Origin: Thermoflexus sp. | Lineage (GTDB): Bacteria > Chloroflexota > Anaerolineae > B4-G1 > SLSP01 | DNA length: 47,114 nucleotides | NCBI GenBank assembly: GCA_020722365.1 | Contig: DYKY01000006.1 | Location: 1 to 47,114 of the forward strand | Direction: 5' to 3' | In this document: positions 27,294-35,820 of the stretch, one piece after another | How positions within the stretch are numbered: the stretch's first letter is position 1 | Layout: each line of letters starts with the position of its first letter | The notes under the pieces: model-generated | Seen by the model: only the letters and a program-made list of their open reading frames with translations | The model's database searches: none | Told to the model about the DNA's origin: nothing | Program-made: the position numbers and the translations under genes

Positions 27294-28307
27294 ATGCGAA
27301 TCTTGGGGATCGAAACGTCGTGCGATGAGACGGCAGCGGCTGTCGTCGAAGATGGATGCACAATTCTGTCGAATGTGATCGCCTCGCAGGTGGATCTGCA
27401 CGCGCAGTACGGCGGGGTGTTCCCGGAACTGGCCTCGCGCGCGCACGTCGAAGCCATCGCGCCGGTTGTCGAGCAGGCGCTCCGCGACGCGCACGTGGGA
27501 TGGGATGACCTGGATGCCATCGCCGTGACGTATGGACCGGGATTGCCCGGATCACTGCTTGTGGGACTGAACTTTGCGAAGGGCGCGGCGCTCGGCGAGG
27601 GACTGCCGCTCGTCCCGGTGAATCACCTGGAAGCGCATCTGTACGCTCACTGGTTACATACAGATACCGATGGCGCGCTCGACGAAGCGACGACATTTCC
27701 TGTCCTGGCCCTCATTGTCTCCGGAGGACATACAGAGCTGATCCTGATGCACGATCACGGGCATTACACCTACCTCGGCGGCGCATTGGACGACGCGGCA
27801 GGAGAGGCGTTCGACAAAGTGGCGCGGCTGTTGGAACTCGGCTATCCCGGCGGCCCCGCCATCGAGCAGGCTGCGCGGCAGGGGAACGCGCGCGCGTTTG
27901 ATTTTCCGCGCGCCTGGCTGCACGGCACGTACGATTTCAGTTTCAGCGGATTGAAGACGGCGGTGCTGCGCACGTTGCAGCGGTTCAACGGGCCGCGCCC
28001 GCCCCGGTTCGTCGCCGACATGGCTGCGTCGTTTCAGGCCGCCGTGGTCGAGGTGCTGGCGGAAAAGACCGCGCAAGCCGCGCAAGCCCACGGCGCGCAG
28101 GCCGTGCTTCTGTCGGGCGGGGTCTCGGCCAACACTTCACTGCGGACGGCAACGCGCGCTCGCGTGGAAGTTCCCGTCCACACGCTGCCGCTCATCCTCT
28201 GCACCGACAACGCCGCGATGGTCGCCGCGGCCGGGACGTATCGCTATCGAGCCGGTGTGCGCGCCGGCTGGGATCTGGACATCGAACCGGGATTGCGGTT
28301 GGCATAA
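27294..28307 (+). CDS. tsaD: tRNA N6-adenosine threonylcarbamoyltransferase TsaD
   Basis: About 338 residues from the ATG at 27294 after GGGGAGG; the upstream in-frame extension is not conserved. ILGIETSCDETAAAVV at the start, the metal-binding HLEAH (His111, His115) and the late LCTDNAAMVAAAG are diagnostic. TsaD transfers the threonylcarbamoyl group to A37 of ANN-decoding tRNAs with TsaB, TsaE and TsaC, none of which is adjacent here. A T-rich terminator follows. Confidence 0.96.
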   Translation: MRILGIETSCDETAAAVVEDGCTILSNVIASQVDLHAQYGGVFPELASRAHVEAIAPVVEQALRDAHVGWDDLDAIAVTYGPGLPGSLLVGLNFAKGAALGEGLPLVPVNHLEAHLYAHWLHTDTDGALDEATTFPVLALIVSGGHTELILMHDHGHYTYLGGALDDAAGEAFDKVARLLELGYPGGPAIEQAARQGNARAFDFPRAWLHGTYDFSFSGLKTAVLRTLQRFNGPRPPRFVADMAASFQAAVVEVLAEKTAQAAQAHGAQAVLLSGGVSANTSLRTATRARVEVPVHTLPLILCTDNAAMVAAAGTYRYRAGVRAGWDLDIEPGLRLA

Positions 28308-28339
28308 CAAACTTTGTCTTAACCCAAATAATATCCCAA

Positions 28340-28369
28340 ATATCCCAAATTTTATTTGGGATATTTTTG
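28340..28369 (+). terminator. Rho-independent terminator after tsaD
   Basis: An 11-bp stem (28340-28350 with 28354-28364) is followed by a T-run. A second copy of ATATCCCAAA upstream (28331-28340) could compete for the same right arm. Confidence 0.85.
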
Positions 28370-28395
28370 TTTATCCCAGAGGACTCAATGGAGTA

Positions 28396-28570
28396 AGAAT
28401 CTATCCGAAAATTCGCCGGGCACAGTATTTTGCGCCTAAAGGCGCGGGTGAAAGGGCGTTTTTGCGCTTGCGGGCGCTGCCCGCAAGCGCAAAAACGCCT
28501 TAAGAAAAAGCGGCTTTAGCCGCCCATACCGACGACAGCGTGAAATCGTGACAATTTTCGGATAGGTTCT
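28396..28570. mobile_element. MITE-like element, 175 bp, with internal hairpins
   Basis: The 18-base terminal inverted repeats 28396-28413 and 28553-28570 match at 17 positions (core CTATCCGAAAATT). Inside lie a perfect 21-bp hairpin (28455-28475 with 28479-28499) and two small GC hairpins (GCGCC-TAAA-GGCGC and GCGGC-TTTA-GCCGC). AGTA occurs directly left of the element and again one base right of it, a possible imprecise target duplication. There is no ORF and no transposase in the window. It sits between the convergent tsaD and glycosyltransferase genes, only seven bases from the latter's stop. Confidence 0.72.
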
Positions 28571-28577
28571 CAGTAGA

Positions 28578-29729
28578 TCAACCGGAGGGGATATTCAAGA
28601 GGTTTTCGATGACGGTCAAGACAGTTTGGGCCGTAGTCTCCCACGAGAAACGCCGCAAGTTGGCCGAGCCTAGCGCGACAAGGGTGCGCCGCAGCATCAT
28701 ATCGTCCAGCAAACGGGTCAGTCCCTCGGCGATGGCAGTCTCGTCCAGTGGGTCGACCAGCAAGCCGCCGTCGCCTACGACCTCGGGCAGGCTTGAGGTG
28801 TTGCTCGCTAGCAGTGGAACGCCGCACGCTTGCGCCTCCAATACGGGAAACCCGAACCCTTCGTACAGCGAGGGATAGGCGAAGACCTGCGCCCCGGAGA
28901 TCAGCGCCGCTTTGTCGGCGTCGGCGACGTAGCCGGGGAAAAGCACCCGTTCCTCCAGTCCTAGTTCGCGCACCCGCGCGCGGATCGGTTCGGCCAGCCA
29001 GCCTGCCGGTCCGGCGAGCACCAACGACAGATCCGGCCTATCCGGTGCAAGGCGCGCAAATGCCTCAATCAGCCGCGCCAGGTTCTTGCGCGGTTGCAGC
29101 CGTCCGATAAAGAGGATGTACGGACCGGGGATGGCGTAGCGCGTCTGCACGGCAGCCAGCGTAGCAGCATCGCGTACCGGCGCGAGGTTACTGTCGTAGC
29201 CGGGATAGGCGACGGTGATTTTTGCAGCGTCGGTCCCATACTCCCGTACCAGCGCGTCCCGTGTAGCGCACGAGTCGGCGAGGATGTGGCTGGCGACGCG
29301 CGCATTCCAGCGGGTGCTCCAGTCCAGGTAAAGGCGCTGGCGACGCGGGTGCGCCTCGGGGAAATAGCAGTAGCCCAGATCGTGGATCGTGACCAACGTC
29401 CGTTTGGGGCGCACCGGCGGGAGGACGTGCGCCGGGACGAAGAGCAGGTCGGGGGCGTGGCGCGCCATCTCCCACGAGAGCCGCACGTGCGTCCACAGCC
29501 GGGGAAAGGGGATCACGCGCAGTTCAGCGCCGGGAAAGGCATCTGGAGCCGGCGTGGAGCGGAAGTACAATCGCGTTCGGCGCTGGGCGCCAAGATGCGG
29601 CAGCAACGCGCGAATCAGGTGGTAGGAGTATCCCTCCGTACCGGTCGGCGCATCGTTGAGCGCGCGGCTGGCATCGATCCCAATTGTCGGCTTTTTGGCG
29701 GTCAAAGACGTTTTCCCACTCATCCTCAT
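28578..29729 (-). CDS. GT4 family glycosyltransferase
   Basis: 383 residues, GT-B fold. The N-terminal half has DASRALNDAPTGTEGYSYHL; the C-terminal half has YILFIGRLQPRKNLARLIEA and the EX7E-type donor site in SLYEGFGFPVLEAQACG. It is expected to use a nucleotide-sugar to build a cell-surface or exopolysaccharide glycan; the sugar is unknown. The stop is seven bases from the MITE-like element. It is closely related in layout to the three GT4 enzymes at 36-41 kb. The start is 29729 or the second Met at 29723. Confidence 0.9.
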   Translation of the reverse strand: MRMSGKTSLTAKKPTIGIDASRALNDAPTGTEGYSYHLIRALLPHLGAQRRTRLYFRSTPAPDAFPGAELRVIPFPRLWTHVRLSWEMARHAPDLLFVPAHVLPPVRPKRTLVTIHDLGYCYFPEAHPRRQRLYLDWSTRWNARVASHILADSCATRDALVREYGTDAAKITVAYPGYDSNLAPVRDAATLAAVQTRYAIPGPYILFIGRLQPRKNLARLIEAFARLAPDRPDLSLVLAGPAGWLAEPIRARVRELGLEERVLFPGYVADADKAALISGAQVFAYPSLYEGFGFPVLEAQACGVPLLASNTSSLPEVVGDGGLLVDPLDETAIAEGLTRLLDDMMLRRTLVALGSANLRRFSWETTAQTVLTVIENLLNIPSG

Positions 29730-29765
29730 CGTTTATCCGACTAACGACTATCGGACTAATGACGC
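29724..29765. repeat. Degenerate heptamer-type spacer
   Basis: TATCCGACTAACGACTATCGGACTAATGAC shows period-7 CGACTAN units. Part of it carries the start region of the GT4 gene. Confidence 0.5.
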
Positions 29766-29802
29766 GCGAAGACTCGCGCCGCGAAAATTCGCGCTTGGCG
29801 TA

Positions 29803-31011
29803 CTACAGCGTCACCGTCATCCAGGGAATCGGTGTGAGCAGCAAGAAGAAGATGACGACCATCGCCCAGCCCAACGTCTTGCGCTTTGCATCCAGCGGCG
29901 TGAGATCGTTGAGGGGGGCCGGGTGGCGCGGGCCGATGAAGAGGCCCAGCGAGCCGATCATCAGCCAGGTCATCCCGCCGTAGTTTTGCCGCAGCAGCAG
30001 GAAAATGCCCCAGCCCCATATCGCCATCAGCGTGTACCGGGCGATCTTCCACGCTGTACGGCCCCACATCGCGTAGGCGACGTGTCCGCCGTCCAATTGC
30101 CCCACCGGGAAGAGGTTGAGCATCGTCACCAGCAGCCCCACCCATGCAGCGAAGGCGATCGAACCGCCCGCGCTCGGCGGGGAAAGCCATACATCCTCAC
30201 CGGTCGCCTTATCCGGCAGGATGCGCCCGTGGACGATGTACTTGGCGGCGAGGTAAATCACCGAATTCCCCTCCTGGAGGACTTCGACAGACTCACCGGC
30301 GGGAATGTCCATAAACGTCTGCGGCCTCCCCACCTCTGAAAGCGCGAGGCCGAGGAGGAGCAGCGGGATGGCGACGATCAGGCCGCCAATCGGCCCCGCT
30401 ATGCCGATGTCGAAGAGCGACTTGCGGCTGCGCATAGGGCTGCGCTGCACGATCACCGCCCCCAATGTCCCCAGGCTGCCCGGCAGCGGCAGCGGGATGA
30501 AATACGGCAGGCTCGCGGGCGAACCGTGGCGGCGTCCGGCAAAGTAGTGGCTCATCTCGTGCGCCGTGAGGATCGCTAACAAGGTCAACGCAAAAGGCCA
30601 CCCCTTCAAGATGTCTTGGAGTCGCGTGGGGATTACGTTTTCGTGGAACGCGCCGATGTACAGGGTAGAGAGCAGCGTGAGCACGAAAAGCAGGATATTG
30701 ACCCACGGTTTGCCCGTTTTCTTCTCGAACACCGCCGGGATAGCATGCAAGTGATGCTCATCTTCTGCCTTGGTCAAGGACGGTGTGTAGCCCAGGGCTG
30801 CAAAACGCTGTACGATTTCCTCGAAAATGGCGTCCTGATCGCCCTCGACGAGGTGTCCGGCAAACTGCACGGGCGGCTTTTGCTCGTTGGAGAGCACGCG
30901 CACTTCCTCAATGTCCATAAGCGAGCGCAGTGCCGCGCGGAGCCGATCTACCGCCAGCGATTCCGGTACAGGCGCATAACTGCGATGTTCACCTTCAAAT
31001 GGTTCTTCCAC
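29803..31011 (-). CDS. Site-2 protease family intramembrane metallopeptidase
   Basis: 402 residues. A soluble N-terminal domain of about 100 residues is followed by about seven membrane helices. The zinc site is complete: HEMSH at 151-155 and, distal to it, NLFPVGQLDGGH with Asp307. This resembles the EGY1 / ydiL-like plastid and cyanobacterial S2P subgroup. S2P enzymes cleave membrane-anchored transcription factors or signal peptides within the membrane; the target here is unknown. Translation starts at a GTG with AAGGA upstream and overlaps the 3' end of the Lgt-like gene by 17 bases, indicating coupling. Confidence 0.9.
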   Translation of the reverse strand: MEEPFEGEHRSYAPVPESLAVDRLRAALRSLMDIEEVRVLSNEQKPPVQFAGHLVEGDQDAIFEEIVQRFAALGYTPSLTKAEDEHHLHAIPAVFEKKTGKPWVNILLFVLTLLSTLYIGAFHENVIPTRLQDILKGWPFALTLLAILTAHEMSHYFAGRRHGSPASLPYFIPLPLPGSLGTLGAVIVQRSPMRSRKSLFDIGIAGPIGGLIVAIPLLLLGLALSEVGRPQTFMDIPAGESVEVLQEGNSVIYLAAKYIVHGRILPDKATGEDVWLSPPSAGGSIAFAAWVGLLVTMLNLFPVGQLDGGHVAYAMWGRTAWKIARYTLMAIWGWGIFLLLRQNYGGMTWLMIGSLGLFIGPRHPAPLNDLTPLDAKRKTLGWAMVVIFFLLLTPIPWMTVTL

Positions 31012-31756
31012 GGTGTGTTCCTTTCGTCTTGATCAACATTATGAGCATAATGCTTGTTGCCAGCGCCAGGTCGAGTACAGTATCCAGACGTAGATGGCCC
31101 CCTGCTGGCACAATTAGCATCGGCGCGGGATCGGCTCGCAGCAACGTCAGTCCGGCAGAGCCGAGCCAATACAGAGCCAGAGCTAATCCTCCATACTTTC
31201 TCAGAGCTACCGCCAGCAGCGCCAGGATTAACGCCCACCCTGCGCCTAACGGCTGGACGGCATAGCGCAGGGTCACCGTCTGGTAAACGTCGGGCAGCAG
31301 CGCGGTGAACCGGCGCGTGCCATCCAGCGCGGGGACGATCTCATGTCCCCAGGCGCAGCCGGCATTCACACAGCCCCACCAGGCCCCCGCCGCAACAAAG
31401 AGCACTGCCGGCGACAAAAAGCTCACGATCATCGATACAGGTCGGTGCGCCATGGCGGACCACAACCCGAACACGAGCAACGCTCCGAGCATTGCGCCGC
31501 CGCCATACAATCCGCCAACGCGATCCACTCGCAGACTCAGCACCGGGTGCTGCGCGAAATACGCCGCATGGCCGAACACGTAGCCCGCCCGTCCACCGAT
31601 CAATGCCGCCAATGCCACACCCCAAATCCAGGGACGTATGGTTCGGCGGTCGAATCCGGCGTGTGGCGCCCGCAGCCACAGCCACAACCCCGCGATAAGC
31701 GACCCGGCGGCGACCTTCAGCGTATACACGGAGATCCACCACAACCCTATGCGCAT
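30995..31756 (-). CDS. Divergent Lgt-like membrane protein
   Basis: About 253 residues from the ATG at 31756. Seven or so membrane helices share the pattern of prolipoprotein diacylglyceryl transferase, including GGRAGYVFGHAAYF, GGLYGGGAMLG and GCVNAGCAWG. In true Lgt the block corresponding to GGLYGGG carries a His (FHGG) and the block before NAG carries an Arg (ARIG or RIGN); here I read Tyr-Gly-Gly and Trp-Trp instead. So the two residues known to be needed for catalysis appear missing. It may be a non-catalytic or differently acting relative. It overlaps the S2P gene. Confidence 0.7.
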   Translation of the reverse strand: MRIGLWWISVYTLKVAAGSLIAGLWLWLRAPHAGFDRRTIRPWIWGVALAALIGGRAGYVFGHAAYFAQHPVLSLRVDRVGGLYGGGAMLGALLVFGLWSAMAHRPVSMIVSFLSPAVLFVAAGAWWGCVNAGCAWGHEIVPALDGTRRFTALLPDVYQTVTLRYAVQPLGAGWALILALLAVALRKYGGLALALYWLGSAGLTLLRADPAPMLIVPAGGHLRLDTVLDLALATSIMLIMLIKTKGTHRGRTI

Positions 31757-31842
31757 CTCGCCGGGAAGTATAACACAACGCGGGAAGTTAGCCACCAGCC
31801 AGCAGAAGCTGCCTGCTGAAAGCTGAGAGCTAATCGCTACAA

Positions 31843-31878
31843 ACAACAAAGCCCCTCTCTGGAGAGGGGGGCTGTTTG
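31843..31878 (-). terminator. Terminator after rplL
   Basis: On the minus strand a GC-rich stem (about AGCCCCCCTCTC with GAGAGGGGCT, two-base loop, one mismatch) follows the rplL stop by about 20 bases and ends in a T/G-rich run TTTGTTGTTT. It separates rplL from the Lgt-like gene. Confidence 0.8.
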
Positions 31879-31898
31879 TGCGAGCGTAGTCGAGAGAA

Positions 31899-32276
31899 TT
31901 ACTTCAGTTCGACGACGGCGCCGGCCGCTTCGAGCTTGGCCTTGGTATCCTCGGCCACTTCCTTGCTCACGGCCTCGACGACGTTGGAAGGCGCGCCTTC
32001 GACCAGTTCCTTGGCCTCTTTCAGACCCAGGTTGGTGATCTGGCGGACGACCTTGATGACCTCGATCTTCTTCGGGCCAAAGTCCTTGAGGACCACGGTG
32101 AACTCGGTCTGCTCTTCTTCCGGCTCGGCTTCCACGGCCGCCGGGGCCGCACCGATCATCGCCACGGGCGCGGCGGCGCTCACACCGAGCTTATTCTCGA
32201 GCGCCTTCACCAGTTCGGCGGCCTCGAGCAACGTCAACGCGCTAATTTCCTCGACCAGCTTTGCTAAATCTGCCAT
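31899..32276 (-). CDS. rplL: 50S ribosomal protein L7/L12
   Basis: 125 residues, normal length. The N-terminal dimerisation helix region (residues 1-33), an Ala/Glu hinge at about 35-56, and the C-terminal factor-binding domain with [20 protein letters not shown] and [13 protein letters not shown] are all present. It forms the stalk that recruits translation factors together with L10. It is the last gene of the operon here; rpoB does not follow. Confidence 0.97.
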   Translation of the reverse strand: MADLAKLVEEISALTLLEAAELVKALENKLGVSAAAPVAMIGAAPAAVEAEPEEEQTEFTVVLKDFGPKKIEVIKVVRQITNLGLKEAKELVEGAPSNVVEAVSKEVAEDTKAKLEAAGAVVELK

Positions 32277-32372
32277 TGTAATTCAACCTCCGTTTTTTTA
32301 CCTTTCAGGTTAATGATTTTTGTTCTTTATGAATGATAATCAAGCCTCACGGCTGATTAAACCACACGGTCG

Positions 32373-32933
32373 TCAAGCCGCTGCTTGGGCGGTGGTGCCG
32401 CCCTTACCCTCGAGCTTGTCGACATACGCTTGCAATACATTGAGCACCTGGCGGATACCGCCGGCGACCACGCCGACCACCTGTGTTGCGGGCGCGTTGA
32501 TGGTGCGCAGCACCTGGCTCAACATCACCTCGCGGGTTGGCAAATCGGCCAGCGACTGGGCCTGCGCCTGGTTCAGGAACCGCCCCTCCATAATGCCGCC
32601 CTTGATGCGGAAGTTATCCTCGGTGACTTCTTTAGTAAAGTCGAGGAACAACTTTGCCATCGGCGCGACATCCCGGTGACAGAAAGCTGCCATCATCGGT
32701 TTGGCGAACAATCCTTGCGGCGCTTCCATCCCCTGCTCTTTCAGGACGACATCCAGCAACGTGTTTTTGATCACAAAAACGTGCCCGTCGTACTCCTGGG
32801 CGCGGCGGCGCAGATTCTGCATCTGCGGCATCGTCAACGCTGAATAGTTCGCCAGGATAATGCCGTTGCTCTCTGCCATTTGTTGCTTATAGATCGCAAC
32901 CAACTCTTCTTTACGTTCGCGTGATATAGCCAA
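32373..32933 (-). CDS. rplJ: 50S ribosomal protein L10
   Basis: 186 residues. RERKEELVAIYKQQMAESNGIILANYSAL and FVIKNTLLDVVLKE are the conserved L10 N-terminus; the C-terminal helix for L7/L12 docking ends in an Ala/Gln-rich tail. The start is a TTG at 32933, with AGGAGGTGAG five bases upstream; no ATG is available near the family N-terminus. The preceding L10 leader probably mediates feedback by the L10-L12 complex. Confidence 0.96.
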   Translation of the reverse strand: MAISRERKEELVAIYKQQMAESNGIILANYSALTMPQMQNLRRRAQEYDGHVFVIKNTLLDVVLKEQGMEAPQGLFAKPMMAAFCHRDVAPMAKLFLDFTKEVTEDNFRIKGGIMEGRFLNQAQAQSLADLPTREVMLSQVLRTINAPATQVVGVVAGGIRQVLNVLQAYVDKLEGKGGTTAQAAA

Positions 32934-32965
32934 TTTTTCTCACCTCCTTATAGATTTGTACCAAA

Positions 32966-33120
32966 CAACAAAAAGGTCCTTGCACCTACCGCTGCAAGGA
33001 CCATAGTATGCTCATTAAAGAAGCACACGGCGGCGTAGCACCGCCCTCTCATTATGGTCTTGCCTCGGCAGGATGATTATGCCCGAAGGCCCCTGCTGTC
33101 TTCAGCAGACAATCTAGTCT
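32966..33120 (-). ncRNA. L10 leader (r-protein autoregulatory RNA) with attenuator
   Basis: Between rplA and rplJ the minus strand carries the typical L10-leader blocks: a GCTG-CAGC hairpin, GGCCTTCGGGC, then CCTGCCGAGGC, as in RF00557. They are followed by a perfect 10-bp hairpin GGTCCTTGCA-TGCAAGGACC (32975-33002) and a T-run that ends just before the rplJ ribosome-binding site. Binding of L10-(L12)n to the leader is known to favour termination in other bacteria. Confidence 0.85.
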
Positions 33121-33138
33121 AAAAACGTATTGGCGATA

Positions 33139-33858
33139 TTACTTGGCGCTCTCCAACGCCAGGGCCTGCGCTGCATCTACATGCACGCCCGGCCCCATCG
33201 AAGGCGCCAGGGTGACGCGCTTGACGTAGACACCCTTAGCCGCAGCAGGTTTCACCCGGCGGATCGTGTCCATAATCGCGGCAAAGTTGCCGAGCAGTTG
33301 CTCTTCCGGGAAACTCACTTTACCGATCGCGCAGTGAATGTTACCAGTGCGGTCAAGGCGGTATTCCACACGGCCAGCCTTCGACTCATCGATCACGCGC
33401 GGCAGGTCTTCCGGCTGTACCACTGTGCCGGTCTTCGGCGTGGGCATCAAACCGCGACGGCCCAACACACGCCCGAGGCGTCCGACCTGGCGCATCATAT
33501 CGGGGACAGCAATGGCGATATCGAAATCGGTCCAACCGTTCATAATCTTCTGGATGCCTTCGTCATCGCTGATGATGAAATCGGCGCCGGCTGCGCGAGC
33601 GATTTGCGCATCCTCCCCGGCGGCAAAAACCAACACACGCACAGATTTACCCAGACCATAGGGTAAACGCACGATACCGCGAATTTGTTGTTCTGAGCGC
33701 CGGGGATCCAAGCCCATGTGCAGGTGTGCTTCGACCGTTCCATCGAAAGAGGTATAACTCATTTCCTTCACCAGTTTGACTGCCTCTTCCGGCGTGTATA
33801 GACGGTCGCGGTCAACTTTTTTAGCAAGCTCTAGATACTTTTTCCCTCGTTTTGGCAT
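33139..33858 (-). CDS. rplA: 50S ribosomal protein L1
   Basis: 239 residues, full length. MPKRGKKYLELAKKVDRDRLY, then GTVEAHLHMGLDPRRSEQQIRG, and the hallmark GLMPTPKTGTV are present. L1 forms the mobile stalk by the E site and represses its own operon in many bacteria. GGAGGAG precedes the ATG. It is followed by the L10 leader. Confidence 0.97.
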   Translation of the reverse strand: MPKRGKKYLELAKKVDRDRLYTPEEAVKLVKEMSYTSFDGTVEAHLHMGLDPRRSEQQIRGIVRLPYGLGKSVRVLVFAAGEDAQIARAAGADFIISDDEGIQKIMNGWTDFDIAIAVPDMMRQVGRLGRVLGRRGLMPTPKTGTVVQPEDLPRVIDESKAGRVEYRLDRTGNIHCAIGKVSFPEEQLLGNFAAIMDTIRRVKPAAAKGVYVKRVTLAPSMGPGVHVDAAQALALESAK

Positions 33859-33945
33859 TTCAATACTCCTCCCGGGCGTCTTTCCCGGCGTGGTTAATAA
33901 CGGGATTTCCCTCCCACGTATAAGCCGGCCCTTGTTGGGCGGGCA

Positions 33946-34374
33946 CTACTCCTGAATCGCAATCCCCATACTGCGCGCGGTGCCGCGAATCATCATTTCG
34001 GCAGCCTCGACGTCGTTTGCGTTCAGGTCTTTCATCTTCATCTCGGCAATCTCGCGCAACTGTTGGCGAGTGATCTTGCCTACTTTGTTGCGGTTGGGTT
34101 CCGCCGAGCCTTTGGGGACGCTGGCAGCCTTGCGCAGCAGGTCCGGGGTGGGCGGGGTGCGCAACTCAAAGGTAAATGATGAGTCCTGGTAAATCGTGAT
34201 TTCTGCGGGAACGATGTTGCCCACCATGTGGGCGGTCTTCGCGTTGTATTCCTTGCAGAAACCCATCAGATTGATGCCGTGCTGAGCCAGCGCGGGACCA
34301 ATCGGCGGAGCCGGATTGGCCTTACCCGCCTGAATTTGTAACTTCACAACTGCTTTGATCTTTTTCTTCGCCAT
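33946..34374 (-). CDS. rplK: 50S ribosomal protein L11
   Basis: 142 residues. [28 protein letters not shown] at the start and [23 protein letters not shown] at the end are typical. L11 lies at the base of the GTPase-associated centre and is needed for RelA-type sensing. It sits between nusG and rplA in the standard order, about 61 bases after nusG. Confidence 0.97.
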   Translation of the reverse strand: MAKKKIKAVVKLQIQAGKANPAPPIGPALAQHGINLMGFCKEYNAKTAHMVGNIVPAEITIYQDSSFTFELRTPPTPDLLRKAASVPKGSAEPNRNKVGKITRQQLREIAEMKMKDLNANDVEAAEMMIRGTARSMGIAIQE

Positions 34375-34435
34375 CTTTCTATTTACTCCCTCAATCTGGG
34401 TTTATACGCAAACACCCAGGCGCTTGCTAGATACT

Positions 34436-35233
34436 TTATGCTTTTTCGACTTGCAAGAAATCCAGTTCAACCGGTGTTTCTCGCCCGAAGAACGAAACCA
34501 AAACACGAACCTTCGCGCGTTCTTCATCAATGTCATCGACAGTCCCAATGAAATCGGCAAACGGCCCTTCGATGATACGCACTTTCTGGCCTGGCTTGAA
34601 CGTCGCGCGCACCTGTGGCGCGGCGGCTTCCATCCGGCGCAAAATACCCTGGACAGCCTCCGAACGCAACGGCGTGGGGTTGTTCCCCATTCCCACAAAT
34701 CCCGTCACACCCGGCGTGTTGCGCACGACGTACCAGGAGTCATCCGTCAACTGCACTTGCACCATAATATAACCGGGATAAAGACAGCGCTCTACGGTGC
34801 GGCGCTTGCCATCTTTAATCTCGATCTCTTCCACGGTGGGGACAACCACCTGGAAAATATAGTCTTGCATCCCCATCGATTCGATACGTTGTTCGAGGTT
34901 GTGCTTGACCTTGTGCTCGTACCCTGAATAGCAGTGGATGATGTACCAGGCGCGTTCTTCGGTCTCGGCTTTGCTTTCCTCATCAGCAAATGGGTCTGGC
35001 AGCACGCCAACCACGTCAGCCGCTTTCTCTTCCGCCGGAGCGAGAAGCGCCTCTTCCTCGACCTGGGGCTGCTCAAGTCCAAACCGCTCAAACAGCGCCG
35101 TGGGCGACAAATCTAGCTCTGGCAGGGATTCGAAATCCTCAGCCAACTCAAATTCGTCCGGCTCGAGCGTATCCGTCTCAGCCTCGTTGGCCTCGAACGC
35201 TTCGTCGTCTGGGTACAAACGATCATCCCGCAT
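34436..35233 (-). CDS. nusG: Transcription antitermination protein NusG with acidic extension
   Basis: 265 residues from the ATG at 35233. The NGN domain begins at about 94 with RAWYIIHCYSGYEHKVK and holds LYPGYIMVQ and VRNTPGVTGFVG. The KOW domain at about 205-262 has FKPGQKVRIIEGPFADF and VLVSFFGRETPVELDF. The first 92 residues are an extra acidic tail with 32 Asp/Glu and 5 Lys/Arg, absent from typical 175-190 residue NusG. NusG binds RNA polymerase and couples it to ribosomes or Rho. It begins seven bases after secE. Confidence 0.95.
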   Translation of the reverse strand: MRDDRLYPDDEAFEANEAETDTLEPDEFELAEDFESLPELDLSPTALFERFGLEQPQVEEEALLAPAEEKAADVVGVLPDPFADEESKAETEERAWYIIHCYSGYEHKVKHNLEQRIESMGMQDYIFQVVVPTVEEIEIKDGKRRTVERCLYPGYIMVQVQLTDDSWYVVRNTPGVTGFVGMGNNPTPLRSEAVQGILRRMEAAAPQVRATFKPGQKVRIIEGPFADFIGTVDDIDEERAKVRVLVSFFGRETPVELDFLQVEKA

Positions 35234-35240
35234 AAAATGT

Positions 35241-35537
35241 CTACCCTTCTTCTCCACGACCGATCAGATAAGCGGCGCCAAGCAGCGCAGCCACAACCAC
35301 GACGCTCAAGATAATGTACAGGATGTTTAGGTTGACCAGGTTGCTCAGCAGCCAGCCAAAGAGGGAATCCAGCACCCACAGGAAAAGCCCCATAGCGACC
35401 GTGACCGCCAACACGATCTTGGTCATGGTCCAGCCTTGTTCCATGGTTGGCCATTTCACTTTCCGCAGTTCGGCGCGCGTGCTCCGCAGATACGCCAGGA
35501 GCGGATTTTCCTTCTTTACCTTTTTTTGCTCAACCAC
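35241..35537 (-). CDS. secE: Preprotein translocase subunit SecE
   Basis: About 98 residues. The amphipathic helix LLAYLRSTRAELRKVKWPT, the SecE hallmark, lies at about 13-31; two hydrophobic segments follow (about 40-60 and 68-92). SecE clamps the SecY channel. I prefer the GTG at 35537, five bases after GGAGG; a GTG at 35549 is the alternative. No rpmG separates it from the tRNAs. Confidence 0.92.
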   Translation of the reverse strand: MVEQKKVKKENPLLAYLRSTRAELRKVKWPTMEQGWTMTKIVLAVTVAMGLFLWVLDSLFGWLLSNLVNLNILYIILSVVVVAALLGAAYLIGRGEEG

Positions 35538-35568
35538 ACCTGCCTCCACATCCGACTTGGACTCTAAA

Positions 35569-35591
35569 ACACCGCCTGGCTAAGGCGGTGT
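35569..35591 (-). terminator. Hairpin between tRNA-Trp and secE
   Basis: A perfect 9-bp stem ACACCGCCT-AGGCGGTGT with a five-base loop is followed on the minus strand by TTTAG. It can act as a partial terminator that lowers secE-nusG transcription relative to the tRNAs. Confidence 0.7.
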
Positions 35592-35690
35592 AGACTGACC
35601 TGAGTATTGATTCTTCATACCTTTTCGACTCGGACAAAAAGCCTGGTTCCAACAACCATCTATTCGAGTCAGTAGTTCATACATACAGAC

Positions 35691-35762
35691 AGGCGAGGCA
35701 GGAATTGAACCCGCAACCTACGGTTTTGGAGACCGTTGCTCTGCCAATTGAGCTACTCGCCT
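35691..35762 (-). tRNA. tRNA-Trp (CCA)
   Basis: 72 nt without an encoded CCA end. The acceptor stem AGGCGAG pairs with CTCGCCT. The anticodon loop CTCCAAA carries CCA, the D arm has AGCTCAATTGGCAGAGC, and the T arm contains GGTTCAATTCC. Confidence 0.95.
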
Positions 35763-35820
35763 ATGCTAATTTACCATTCGGACGCTCGCGTCGGGTCTGT
35801 GCTGACCACGTCACACCTAA

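Noticed and set aside
30995-31756. Bona fide lgt (prolipoprotein diacylglyceryl transferase)
   Set aside because: The expected His and Arg of the catalytic loops are not seen, so the gene symbol lgt was withheld.
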